This document shows, one piece after another, positions 34,372 through 42,477 of a stretch of DNA of 44,866 nucleotides. The notes beneath the pieces were generated by a model. It searched no databases and was not told the origin of the DNA. It saw nothing but the letters and a program-made list of their open reading frames with translations. Both the position numbers and the translations under genes were made by a program. Numbering within the stretch: position 1 is the stretch's first letter; every line of letters starts with the position of its first letter. Source of the stretch: Candidatus Saccharimonadota bacterium (GTDB lineage Bacteria; Patescibacteriota; Saccharimonadia; Saccharimonadales; Saccharimonadaceae); assembly GCA_017545485.1 (NCBI GenBank), contig JAFWMY010000013.1, positions 1 through 44,866 of the forward strand, written 5' to 3'.

Positions 34372-34645
34372 TCTTTTTATTAAAAAATTTGTTCATTCTG
34401 TGGAATTAATGTGTAAAAGTGTATGTATAAAATTGTGCAAACTCAGTGAAAAATTTTGTGCAAAAAATCCTTTAATCAAAAATTCGTGTATAACCTACTA
34501 TTATCCACAGCCTTTTTCGACAATAATCAACAACTTATTCACAAACAATTCTCCCCTATTCGTACTCAATAGTTTCCACAATTCCACAGAACCTACTATA
34601 ACTACTACAAATATATTTATTATTAGTAATAAAGAAAGGATTTAA
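34372..34645. other. dnaA-dnaN spacer, probable second half of oriC
   Basis: 274 bp, AT-rich. Contains one perfect DnaA box TTATCCACA (34501-34509) and several near matches: TGTGGAATT (34399-34407), TGTGTAAAA (34410-34418), TTATTCACA (34535-34543), GTTTCCACA (34572-34580) and AATTCCACA (34580-34588). An open frame crosses it (34364-34645) but has no family look and is best explained by low stop density. AAAGGA just before ATG 34646 is the dnaN ribosome binding site. Confidence 0.7.
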
Positions 34646-35746
34646 ATGAAAATAAAAGTTACACAAGAAAAATTAAGTAAAGCCCTAAATGTTGTCAGTC
34701 GTATTGCAATAGGAAAAGCTACATTACCAATATTAAATAATGTACTCATTAGAGTAAACCAAAAAAAGGTTTCACTTATCACTACTAACCTAGATATGGC
34801 GGTAGAAGATTATTTACCAGTCTCTGAATCCGAAGACGGAGTAATTACCGTACCAGCTAAACTTCTCGCCGAATTCGTATCTAATCTCCCTAAAGGTGAT
34901 AATATTGAGATAACATCTAAAGACACTAAAGTTACAATTAAATCCGGTCAATACACATCCACTATAAATGGAGCCCTGGCCGATGATTTTCCGGAGCTTC
35001 CTGAAATCGATGAAAAGAATAGTGTTATATATAAAATAGGCGTTGATGAATTTAAAAATAGTATTAATCAAGTGATGATTGCAAGTTCCAATGACCTCAC
35101 TAGACCAGCTCTGACCGGTGTATTCTTTAACACTTATGATAAAAACTTAGCTATAGCCGCTACTGATGGTTATCGTTTAGCGGAAAAGAAAATTATCGAT
35201 AAAGTAGAAAGCGAAGTGAAAGCAATTGTCCCAACATCATCCCTTCAGGAAGTATTACGTTCAATAAGTGATGAAGTTGAAGAAATAGAGATATCTTTTA
35301 ACGAAGATTTAGTTAGATTTCGTCTTGGGGATGTTGAAATTATTTCTAAATTAATAGACGAAAGCTTTCCAGATTACCAAAAACTAATCCCAAAAAATAA
35401 TAATATATCAGTTGAATTAAATCGTGAAGAACTCATCAGGGTTACTAAATTAGCAGCTCTCTTTGCACGTTCAGTTGGTGGCTCCATTGTTTGCGAAGCC
35501 AAATCCCCAGACATCTTTTCCGTAAAGTCAATCGCTAATGAGTTTGGTGAAAACGATTCACATATTGAAACCAAAGTCGAAAACGCCGGCAAAATCAATC
35601 TTAATTCCCGCTTCTTGTTAGATGCACTTAATGCGCTTGATGAACCTGATATTAAGTTCGAATTTTCAGATCGTATCGCACCTGTTGTATTAAAGAATAA
35701 AAAATCTAAAGATTACACCCATATTGTAATGCCACTCAATTCGTAA
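34646..35746 (+). CDS. dnaN: DNA polymerase III beta subunit (sliding clamp)
   Basis: 366 residues, normal length. The ring-shaped clamp that keeps DNA polymerase III on DNA. Three repeated domains are visible: MKIKVTQEKLSKALNVVSRIA and LPILNNVLIRV (domain I), LTRPALTGVFFNTYDKNLAIAATDGYRLAEKK across domain II (segments), and the C-terminal VVLKNKKSKDYTHIVMPLNS ending in the conserved MPL that shapes the protein-binding pocket. Shares one base with recF (TAATG), so the two are translationally coupled. Confidence 0.98.
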   Translation: MKIKVTQEKLSKALNVVSRIAIGKATLPILNNVLIRVNQKKVSLITTNLDMAVEDYLPVSESEDGVITVPAKLLAEFVSNLPKGDNIEITSKDTKVTIKSGQYTSTINGALADDFPELPEIDEKNSVIYKIGVDEFKNSINQVMIASSNDLTRPALTGVFFNTYDKNLAIAATDGYRLAEKKIIDKVESEVKAIVPTSSLQEVLRSISDEVEEIEISFNEDLVRFRLGDVEIISKLIDESFPDYQKLIPKNNNISVELNREELIRVTKLAALFARSVGGSIVCEAKSPDIFSVKSIANEFGENDSHIETKVENAGKINLNSRFLLDALNALDEPDIKFEFSDRIAPVVLKNKKSKDYTHIVMPLNS

Positions 35747-36741
35747 TGATTATAAAAACCATTAAATTAGTTAATTTCCGTAATCATAATGAATATTTTT
35801 TGGAATGCAAAGATAAAACAACATTAATTTTAGGCAAAAATGGCTGCGGTAAAACATCAGTTCTCGAAGCGATATATATATTAACCAGAGGGAAAAGTTT
35901 TCGTGCCACTGATTCTGAAATTCTAAAACGAGGCAAGGAATTTTATCGAATAGAATTATGCTTCACTAATGGAGAAAAAATAGAAGCCACATATGATGGT
36001 AAAACTAAAAACTTTATTATTTTAGATAAAAAAACCAAAAGGTTACCAATCGATAATAAATACCCAGTAATTCTCTTTATTCCATCCGATTTAAACTTAA
36101 TAAGTCATTCTCCTGGAAGAAGAAGAGATTATTTTGATAGATTATTTGGACAGCTCGACCGTAAGTATTCAGTGATTCTAAACAAATACGAAAAAACCCT
36201 AAAACAACGTAACGAACTACTAAAAAATGAAATAATTAGTGCCGATTCCCTATTTTCGTGGAATGTTTTACTCGCTAATTATGGAGCAGAGATAACTAAA
36301 AAAAGAAAAGATTATATAGATAAAATTAATTTAAAACTCACTAATATTTATCGCTCAATTGCCGAAAATGATGATAGTGTATCTATAGTATATAAAACCG
36401 AAACTTCATCTAATGCCGATACATATTTAAAAAATTTAGAACAAAATTACAAAAAAGATACCTACTTAGGTCATACTATGTATGGAACACACCGTGATGA
36501 CTACGTGTTTATGTTTAATAAAAAGCTCGCAGATGGTTCTGCGTCACGTGGCGAAACTAGATCTATTGTTTTAGCAATGAAATTTATTGAAGCAGAGTTA
36601 ATGTATGAAGAAACTGGTAAAAAACCAATCATTTTATTAGATGATGTTTTTTCGGAACTAGATGAAATCAGACGAAAATGCCTAATTAAAAATTTTAAGG
36701 ATCATCAAGTTATTATTACAAGTGTCGAATCTATTGATTAG
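35746..36741 (+). CDS. recF: DNA replication/repair protein RecF
   Basis: 331 residues, shorter than the usual 355-375. SMC-like ATPase for loading RecA at gaps. LVNFRNH at 9-15, Walker A LGKNGCGKTS at 29-38, PSDLNLISHSPGRRRDYFDR, and the signature/Walker B end SRGETRS and ILLDDVFSELD are intact; the family's final C-terminal residues after the ITSVESID strand are missing, which accounts for the shorter length. Its last 11 bases overlap the end of the convergent gene on the minus strand. It completes the dnaA-dnaN-recF cluster; gyrB does not follow. Confidence 0.97.
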   Translation: MIIKTIKLVNFRNHNEYFLECKDKTTLILGKNGCGKTSVLEAIYILTRGKSFRATDSEILKRGKEFYRIELCFTNGEKIEATYDGKTKNFIILDKKTKRLPIDNKYPVILFIPSDLNLISHSPGRRRDYFDRLFGQLDRKYSVILNKYEKTLKQRNELLKNEIISADSLFSWNVLLANYGAEITKKRKDYIDKINLKLTNIYRSIAENDDSVSIVYKTETSSNADTYLKNLEQNYKKDTYLGHTMYGTHRDDYVFMFNKKLADGSASRGETRSIVLAMKFIEAELMYEETGKKPIILLDDVFSELDEIRRKCLIKNFKDHQVIITSVESID

Positions 36742-38968
36742 CTAATTTATAATAATTATCTAAAAATGCCATCACTGGATTCTCATTTCCCTCGAAATAT
36801 AACATATTATTATATGCTGTTGAATCGTCCGCATATTGACGTAAAGCAGCAGTAGCTCTCGCCAAAGAAACATATCTTTGTGCATATTTATATTTTTGCC
36901 ACTCTTGATTATTTACTGAATTAACAAACGCTTCCCCACTAGCTATTCTTTTATGTTCCTGTGATGTTTCAGAAAACAACTTAATCATATTGGTAATATT
37001 AGAAATGAAACTAACTGACGAAGAATTACTAGATAAGGAATCAAGTATACCTCCATCAGTTACACCAAGTGGTGTTACTCTTTCATTATTATAAATAATA
37101 TAATCAGCTAATACCGAATCATTTTTAATAGTTCTTTTTCCAGAACTACTCATCTCTGTATTATTTTCAACAAAGCTTACAAACTCGGGATTGTTAAAAG
37201 GGTTATCGAGAGTAGAAGTATCAAATGTAGCAATTTCTGCACACCCGGCCGACCCAACTGCACCTATTGACGCATATGTTTCACAAGCTCCAAATTTAGT
37301 TAAGTAATTACTAAGATTATCGGCATATGCTCCTGGTAATAGTCCAACTATGGATTTTTGTGTAGCTGAAAATACCTTATTAATACCCGAAAACAACCCA
37401 TTATATTTTTGATTTGAATAAAGAGTTATCGCTAGGTTATGAACGATGCTTCCTAGGAAAGTATTTTTAGAAGTAATATCTAATGGACTTCTATTCAACC
37501 TATCAACAGCGGCGTCCATTGCTAATATTGAATTATTCATCCTAGTATAAGCTAAAACCGCACTCTCGTCCCCCGCCGACGCTCCGCTTTGTTTCGCCAA
37601 CTCCTTACCAACATTGACTGCTCCTTCAACTAAAAATTCTCCCGCAGCTACACCATTTATAGTTTTGAATGAATTATCACTAAGAGAGCTATTAATAATT
37701 GGTTTTGAAAGATTGAGTATACTAAGATCGCTAGATTCATTACCTCGCGATATTAATCTACCAATTAAACCTCGTGAGTTAGATGCGGAAGAGACGGTAT
37801 TATTAATTGTCTCTTTGTTGCTTTTATTATTTATTATGTTTTCTGATAGCTTTAAAATCCTATCTGACGAATAATTTTCAATACTCTTAATATCTACGTC
37901 GCTGTCAGATAGGATGGCGTATAAACTTGGTGAATCTAATGGTGAACCTTTTACTTTAATTATTTCCCCAGTGTTCACATCAACCACTTCTGTTTCAGTT
38001 CTTTCGTGTAGATAATTCATAGCATCATTTATTTTTGAAGTATTACCATCGCCAGCCATCATTTTACTAATATTTTCCATTATTAATGAATAAAATAAAC
38101 TAGATCTTTTTTCTTTTGTCATTGTATCGGCAACTTTTAATGAATTAGCTGACTCCAAGGTAGCTTGTGTTTTAGATTCTGCCCGGGTTTTCTCGTTAAC
38201 GGCATCAATATATTTATCAGCACCATTTTTGATTTTAGCCGACTCGCCATTTGCGGCATAATAATAATGAGTTTCAATCTCTCCTGTTTCTTGATTTTTT
38301 TCCTGTTCTTCAATTAATGATACGGTATTAATATCAACATCTGACCCTTCCCCCATCATCTTATCCATAACTTCTTCAAAACTCTGTGTACCGTTGTAAT
38401 TATTTCTCGTTGTGCCGATATTTTTAAATACTTTTTCTGCAGACTCGTCGTAATAATAAGCCGCTCTAGAATAGGTTGCTTCATTAAAAGCTCCATAGAG
38501 CTGCGTATTATTAGATACTTCATCTATGAAATTATCAGCACTAATGATTTTATTATTTAGTTTAATTGATAATTCCCCACTCACTTGATTGGTTTCAATA
38601 AATTCTCCATTACTCACATAACCCACCAAAACGCCTTTTGTTTTTAGGATATCAAAAGTATTTTTTGGTATATCACCATTTTTTAATGCTTGTTGAAAGA
38701 CGAGTTCTTTACTAGCCACCGCATCGGCATATTGTACATCGGTTTCCTCTATTAATCTTTCCGAAATTGATGATGGAATAATATTCCCAGAACTAAACAA
38801 AACTGCTATTACTACAATCATTGCCGTTAATAAACCAGCTGCGCCAAACTTTTTATAAGAGTTTTTCTGGTTTGTCTTAATAATATTTTTTCCTGAAACA
38901 TGAGAAATAAACTGATTGTCGCCCACCGCATCATTTTCACTCTGTTGTAATATTTCTTCAGCGCTCAA
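36731..38968 (-). CDS. large membrane-anchored protein of unknown function
   Basis: 745 residues from a TTG start at 38968: an in-frame TAA lies just four codons upstream, and AAGG precedes it. The N-terminus (about 1-45) is soluble, a single helix at about 43-61 (AAGLLTAMIVVIAVLF) crosses the membrane, and the remaining 680 residues should be outside. They are mostly helical, Ser/Asn/Thr-rich and poor in Cys; one paired-cysteine area (FGACETYASIGAVGSAGCAE) lies near 555-575. The end NPVMAFLDNYYK is distinct. I see no known enzyme motif. Such anchored helical proteins accompany secretion or conjugation-like loci in Saccharibacteria, but no secretion genes are in this window. Function unknown. 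Confidence 0.8.
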   Translation of the reverse strand: MSAEEILQQSENDAVGDNQFISHVSGKNIIKTNQKNSYKKFGAAGLLTAMIVVIAVLFSSGNIIPSSISERLIEETDVQYADAVASKELVFQQALKNGDIPKNTFDILKTKGVLVGYVSNGEFIETNQVSGELSIKLNNKIISADNFIDEVSNNTQLYGAFNEATYSRAAYYYDESAEKVFKNIGTTRNNYNGTQSFEEVMDKMMGEGSDVDINTVSLIEEQEKNQETGEIETHYYYAANGESAKIKNGADKYIDAVNEKTRAESKTQATLESANSLKVADTMTKEKRSSLFYSLIMENISKMMAGDGNTSKINDAMNYLHERTETEVVDVNTGEIIKVKGSPLDSPSLYAILSDSDVDIKSIENYSSDRILKLSENIINNKSNKETINNTVSSASNSRGLIGRLISRGNESSDLSILNLSKPIINSSLSDNSFKTINGVAAGEFLVEGAVNVGKELAKQSGASAGDESAVLAYTRMNNSILAMDAAVDRLNRSPLDITSKNTFLGSIVHNLAITLYSNQKYNGLFSGINKVFSATQKSIVGLLPGAYADNLSNYLTKFGACETYASIGAVGSAGCAEIATFDTSTLDNPFNNPEFVSFVENNTEMSSSGKRTIKNDSVLADYIIYNNERVTPLGVTDGGILDSLSSNSSSVSFISNITNMIKLFSETSQEHKRIASGEAFVNSVNNQEWQKYKYAQRYVSLARATAALRQYADDSTAYNNMLYFEGNENPVMAFLDNYYKLANQ

Positions 38969-38995
38969 TTTATGACCTTATTCTTAGATATTTAT

Positions 38996-39018
38996 ATTAT
39001 AACATATTTTGCTATAAT
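38996..39018. promoter_or_regulatory. divergent promoter pair for the 38968 and 39025 genes
   Basis: Minus strand TGTTATAAT (38996-39004), leader of about 20 bases with AAGG. Plus strand TGCTATAAT (39010-39018), six bases before ATG 39025, hence leaderless. The two extended -10 elements are five bases apart. Confidence 0.65.
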
Positions 39019-39024
39019 ATAAAT

Positions 39025-40191
39025 ATGGTAAAAGTAGAAAAATTCATCCCGGGCGGTCAATCGCTAGGAGAATTAGATGATGGTAAAAAGATATTTTTTT
39101 GGAATGCACTTCCAGGTGAATTGGTTCTAGATTACAAAATCACTAAAAACAAATCACATTACGTGGAAGCCATCGCGACGAGTATCGATAATCAGTCTAT
39201 CAAACGAACAAATCCAAAAGATGAATGTTTTCTCTCGACGTCTCCATGGCAAATTCTTCAGTATGATTATGAGCTTAAAGTTAAGCAAGAACTTATCAAG
39301 GAAATGTTTCGCGAGCACAGCATTATAATAGATACTCCAGATATAGTTACAGACAATAAAGATTATTTTTATCGTAACAAAATGGAATATGCGCTTTATT
39401 GGGATAATAAGAATAATAGTATTAAACCAGCCTTTCATAGTCGAGGTTCACACTACAAAATCCCAATCAATCAGTCTAGTCTTGAAAGACCAGAAATCTT
39501 TCAAAAAACAACCAGCATTATTAATGATTTAAATAAAAAACATGAAGAAGCTCGCAGATATCAATCTTTACTATTGCGATGTAATCAAAAAGGTGAAGTG
39601 TCGGGAGGTCTTTACGAGAATAATCGCCCACACCCTAGCTTTAATACTCTTAGTGATACTATTTTAGGATATCAATATAGTTATTCTCCGAACGGATTCT
39701 TTCAAATCAACCTTCCCGTCTATGAAATGGCCCTAAAAGAGATTAAACAGCACATCAGTACACAAAAAGTTTTAGACTTATATTCTGGCGTTGGCACTAT
39801 CGGCTTATCGGTCGCCAGAGATTTAGAGCTAACTTTAGTTGAGTGTGACAAACATGCCTTTAATGAATTAGAAAAAAATGTTAAACAGGCAAAACCTAAT
39901 AATCATATTACAACTTCGCTTGCAAAATCCGAAGCAGTTACAGAATATATTACCCCCAATCAGACTGTTATTATAGATCCGCCACGTGCTGGTTGTGATA
40001 CAAAACTAATAGAAAAATTAAACCAAGAAAAACCGGATACCATTATTTATTTATCATGTAATCCCATTACTCAGGCTCGAGACGCTAAAATACTACTCGA
40101 TAATTATAGTATTAAACTAATCAAGGCCTATAATTTCTTTCCCCACACTCCGCATATTGAAAATCTTCTAATTCTTAAGAACAAGAGCTAA
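39025..40191 (+). CDS. RNA m5U methyltransferase (TrmA/RlmCD family)
   Basis: 388 residues. SAM-dependent methyltransferase making 5-methyluridine in tRNA or 23S rRNA. After a TRAM-like N-terminal segment come FFQINLPVYE, the SAM motif VLDLYSGVGTIGL near 247-259, IIDPPRAGCD, and the catalytic YLSCNPITQARD with the nucleophilic Cys near 346; a final Glu in HIENLLIL is the proton acceptor position. The iron-sulfur cysteines of RlmD-type members are not present: only a single Cys (DECFLSTSPWQ) is in the corresponding place. tRNA versus rRNA target cannot be decided from sequence. Leaderless start. Confidence 0.93.
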   Translation: MVKVEKFIPGGQSLGELDDGKKIFFWNALPGELVLDYKITKNKSHYVEAIATSIDNQSIKRTNPKDECFLSTSPWQILQYDYELKVKQELIKEMFREHSIIIDTPDIVTDNKDYFYRNKMEYALYWDNKNNSIKPAFHSRGSHYKIPINQSSLERPEIFQKTTSIINDLNKKHEEARRYQSLLLRCNQKGEVSGGLYENNRPHPSFNTLSDTILGYQYSYSPNGFFQINLPVYEMALKEIKQHISTQKVLDLYSGVGTIGLSVARDLELTLVECDKHAFNELEKNVKQAKPNNHITTSLAKSEAVTEYITPNQTVIIDPPRAGCDTKLIEKLNQEKPDTIIYLSCNPITQARDAKILLDNYSIKLIKAYNFFPHTPHIENLLILKNKS

Positions 40192-40238
40192 ATCTCTATT
40201 CATTTTTCTCGCTGAACGTGCTAGAATAATTCTAAGAC

Positions 40239-40328
40239 GGAAAGGTGGCCGAGTGGTTGAAGGCGCACGCTTGGAAAGCGTGTGACGGGGCAACCCGTTC
40301 GCAAGTTCGAATCTTGTCCTTTCCGCCA
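40239..40328 (+). tRNA. tRNA-Ser(GGA)
   Basis: 90 nt with encoded CCA. Acceptor GGAAAGG pairs with CCTTTCC, discriminator G; anticodon stem CACGC/GCGTG with loop TTGGAAA (anticodon GGA at 40273-40275), a long variable arm (GACGGGGCAACCCGTTC region) and T-loop TTCGAAT. The long variable arm and G discriminator are the serine identity features. A TAGAAT -10 at 40222-40227 leaves a leader of about five bases. Reads UCC and UCU. Confidence 0.97.
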
Positions 40329-40329
40329 A

Positions 40330-40365
40330 ATTAGCTAAAATAGAACTTGTTCTATTTTAGACAAT
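40330..40365. repeat. perfect 12-bp hairpin downstream of tRNA-Ser(GGA)
   Basis: CTAAAATAGAAC (40335-40346), loop TT, GTTCTATTTTAG (40349-40360), with further AATT/AATT pairing on the outside. No T-tract follows, so it is not a typical intrinsic terminator. It may end or protect the tRNA transcript. Confidence 0.6.
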
Positions 40366-40370
40366 TTGAA

Positions 40371-40408
40371 GGAATGGACCCTAGATTAATATCTTATCCT
40401 TTCCACCA
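40371..40408 (+). pseudogene. remnant of a duplicated tRNA-Ser, internally deleted
   Basis: The 20-mer at 40391-40410 repeats the 3' end of the functional tRNA-Ser(GGA) at 40311-40330, exactly 80 bases apart, with 17 of 20 positions the same (ATCTTGTCCTTTCC versus ATCTTATCCTTTCC). At its other end GGAATGG (40371-40377) resembles the acceptor GGAAAGG. The whole body between is lost, so it cannot fold as a tRNA. It may be a decayed tandem copy, or a footprint of an element that once inserted at the tRNA 3' end. Confidence 0.6.
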
Positions 40409-40419
40409 AGCAAGAAAAC

Positions 40420-41244
40420 ATGGAGCAAAAGGTGAGCGAAAATGTATTGATTGAACTAAAAGGATTAACTAAGCGCTATGGTTATGGCGATACGGAGTCC
40501 TTTGCGTTAAAAGATTTTAATTTAAGTGTTAAACGTGGTGAGTTCATTATGATTATGGGCCCATCTGGATGTGGTAAAACTACATTATTAGATATTATTG
40601 GGCTATTAGATCGTGCTTCTTACGGAGAATACTACTTAAATGGTGAAAACGTAGCCGGTATTTCCGCCAGGCGTCAAGCAAGACTACGTGCCAAAAAAAT
40701 TGGCTTCATTTTTCAAAACTTTAATCTAATTGATGACTTACCTATTATAGAAAATGTATCTCTCCCGCTCATCTATTCTGGCTATTCCAAAACATCTAGG
40801 CTTAAAAAAGCATCAACTGCCTTAAAACGATTCCACCTTGAAGAACGCGAATACTATCTTCCCTACCAACTTTCTGGCGGCCAACAACAACGCGTAGCGA
40901 TTGCTCGTGCTATTGTCAGCGATCCAGAAATTATTTTAGCCGACGAACCTACTGGAAACTTGGATTCTCGTAGTTCCCACATCGTAATGGAAGAATTAAA
41001 GGCTATTCACGAAGAAGGTAATACCATTATTATGGTTACTCATAATCCAGCGCTCACTGTTTATGCTACACGTGTCATTAATATGTTGGATGGGCAAATT
41101 GATACAGATATTAAGACAGTCGCGGACGCCAACCTTCCTCAGCCTATATCGGTCAAGATCAAAAAGAAAAAAGATAATTTTGCTTCGTTAGAAGATGTAG
41201 GTAAGTCTCTCAAAAAGCACAAAAAATCAAGGAGAAAGAAATAA
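40420..41244 (+). CDS. ABC transporter ATPase, MacB/LolD type
   Basis: 274 residues. Walker [10 protein letters not shown] at 47-55, [22 protein letters not shown], signature [14 protein letters not shown], Walker [14 protein letters not shown] and VTHNPAL with the switch His. This set is diagnostic of the MacB/LolD/FtsE group. A basic 45-residue tail (from [16 protein letters not shown] region on) replaces the usual end. It energises the permease encoded next, with which it shares one base. No Shine-Dalgarno is visible before ATG 40420, and the region before it holds the tRNA remnant. Probably exports a peptide, lipid-linked precursor or toxin; the substrate is unknown. Confidence 0.93.
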   Translation: MEQKVSENVLIELKGLTKRYGYGDTESFALKDFNLSVKRGEFIMIMGPSGCGKTTLLDIIGLLDRASYGEYYLNGENVAGISARRQARLRAKKIGFIFQNFNLIDDLPIIENVSLPLIYSGYSKTSRLKKASTALKRFHLEEREYYLPYQLSGGQQQRVAIARAIVSDPEIILADEPTGNLDSRSSHIVMEELKAIHEEGNTIIMVTHNPALTVYATRVINMLDGQIDTDIKTVADANLPQPISVKIKKKKDNFASLEDVGKSLKKHKKSRRKK

Positions 41245-42476
41245 TGGCTCTACTACTCAAAACTCATTTTAAGCTAGCGAAGACGTCCATCAAAGAAAAT
41301 CGCACTCGTTCATTTTTAACTTGCCTAGGTATAGCTATCGGTGTTGCTAGTATTATTCTTATTCTTTCTTTGACGGGCAGCATTTCCAATCTTGTTAAGA
41401 GCGAGATTAATGAAATTGGTAGCGACCTTATGGTGATTCGCCCTACATCTACCAAAGATTCAATGACGAGCATTGTGGAAGAATTAACTTCCGCCAATAC
41501 GTTCCAAAATTCTAGTCTCACTATTTCCGATACTGACGTCATTAAAAAAGTTGAAAATGTTGTCGCGGTAGCGCCAATTGCCATAGCTAATAATACCGTA
41601 ATTTCTGAAAAAAACACTTTGAACTCTGTTGCTATTCTCGGTACAAATCTTGATTTTATAAAAATTGAACCATTATCTATTCGTTTCGGTGCATTCTTAA
41701 CGGAATCTAATGAAGAAAAATCCGTCGTCTTGGGTCACACCCTATCACTCGCATTGTTTAATACTATTAATAGTACGGTTGGTAAAACGGTTACAATAAT
41801 GGGCGAGAAATATATGGTTGTAGGCGTATTAGATAAAATCGATAAAACGGTCAGTTTTGACAATATTGATTATGATAACGCCATTATTATGGATATTAAA
41901 AACCTTAATAAAGCTACTGGCTCTACCCAAATTCAGCAGTTTAATATTAAAGTTTCCAACACCGACAGTTTACCGGGTGTCAAAGAAGAAGTATCAAAAA
42001 AATTAACTGAAGCAAAACATGGTGACACCAATTTTGTTATAGCTTATGGTGATGATATTACTCACCCAGCCAGTTCCCTCTTTACTATCGTTTCCGGTAT
42101 GTTGGCGTTAGTAGCCGGTATTTCTCTTATTGTCGGCGGTATTGGTGTAATGAATATTATGTTAGTTTCAGTAGCAGAGCGTACTCATGAAATTGGCATT
42201 AGAAAAGCCGTTGGGGCCTCTGGTCGCAATGTACTTATCCAATTTTTATTCGAAGCTTTAATTCTCTCAATTCTAGGCGGGATCTTTGGTCTTGTTCTAG
42301 GTTATATTCTTGCTTTCCTACTCTCTACTGTTACTCCATTTACCCCATACATTAGTTGGGAGATTGTTGCAATCACATTCTTGACCACCATAATTATTGG
42401 TATTATTTTTGGAATCTATCCAGCCGTCAAAGCCGCAAGCAAAGACTCTATTGAATCATTAAAACACTATAGATAA
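41244..42476 (+). CDS. MacB-like ABC permease with FtsX domain
   Basis: 410 residues. N-terminal helix (about 17-43, SFLTCLGIAIGVASIILILSL), a periplasmic/extracellular MacB_PCD domain of about 210 residues (includes SDLMVIRPT, VVLGHTLSLALF), then three helices of the FtsX core: GMLALVAGISLIVGGIGVMNIMLVSVAERTHEIGIRKAVGA (in parts), LFEALILSILGGIFGLVLGY and ITFLTTIIIGIIFGIYPAVKAA. The EIGIRKAVGA coupling helix is typical. Pairs with the ATPase upstream (TAATG overlap) and is one base before the MurE-type gene, suggesting one transcript. Confidence 0.95.
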   Translation: MALLLKTHFKLAKTSIKENRTRSFLTCLGIAIGVASIILILSLTGSISNLVKSEINEIGSDLMVIRPTSTKDSMTSIVEELTSANTFQNSSLTISDTDVIKKVENVVAVAPIAIANNTVISEKNTLNSVAILGTNLDFIKIEPLSIRFGAFLTESNEEKSVVLGHTLSLALFNTINSTVGKTVTIMGEKYMVVGVLDKIDKTVSFDNIDYDNAIIMDIKNLNKATGSTQIQQFNIKVSNTDSLPGVKEEVSKKLTEAKHGDTNFVIAYGDDITHPASSLFTIVSGMLALVAGISLIVGGIGVMNIMLVSVAERTHEIGIRKAVGASGRNVLIQFLFEALILSILGGIFGLVLGYILAFLLSTVTPFTPYISWEIVAITFLTTIIIGIIFGIYPAVKAASKDSIESLKHYR

Positions 42477-42477
42477 C

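Noticed and set aside
34364..34645. 93-codon open frame between dnaA and dnaN
   Set aside because: Overlaps the dnaA stop, has no family pattern, and is made of DnaA-box and AT-rich repeats; best read as oriC.
40335..40360. Intrinsic terminator of tRNA-Ser(GGA)
   Set aside because: The hairpin is perfect but AT-rich and is not followed by a T-tract; kept only as an inverted repeat.
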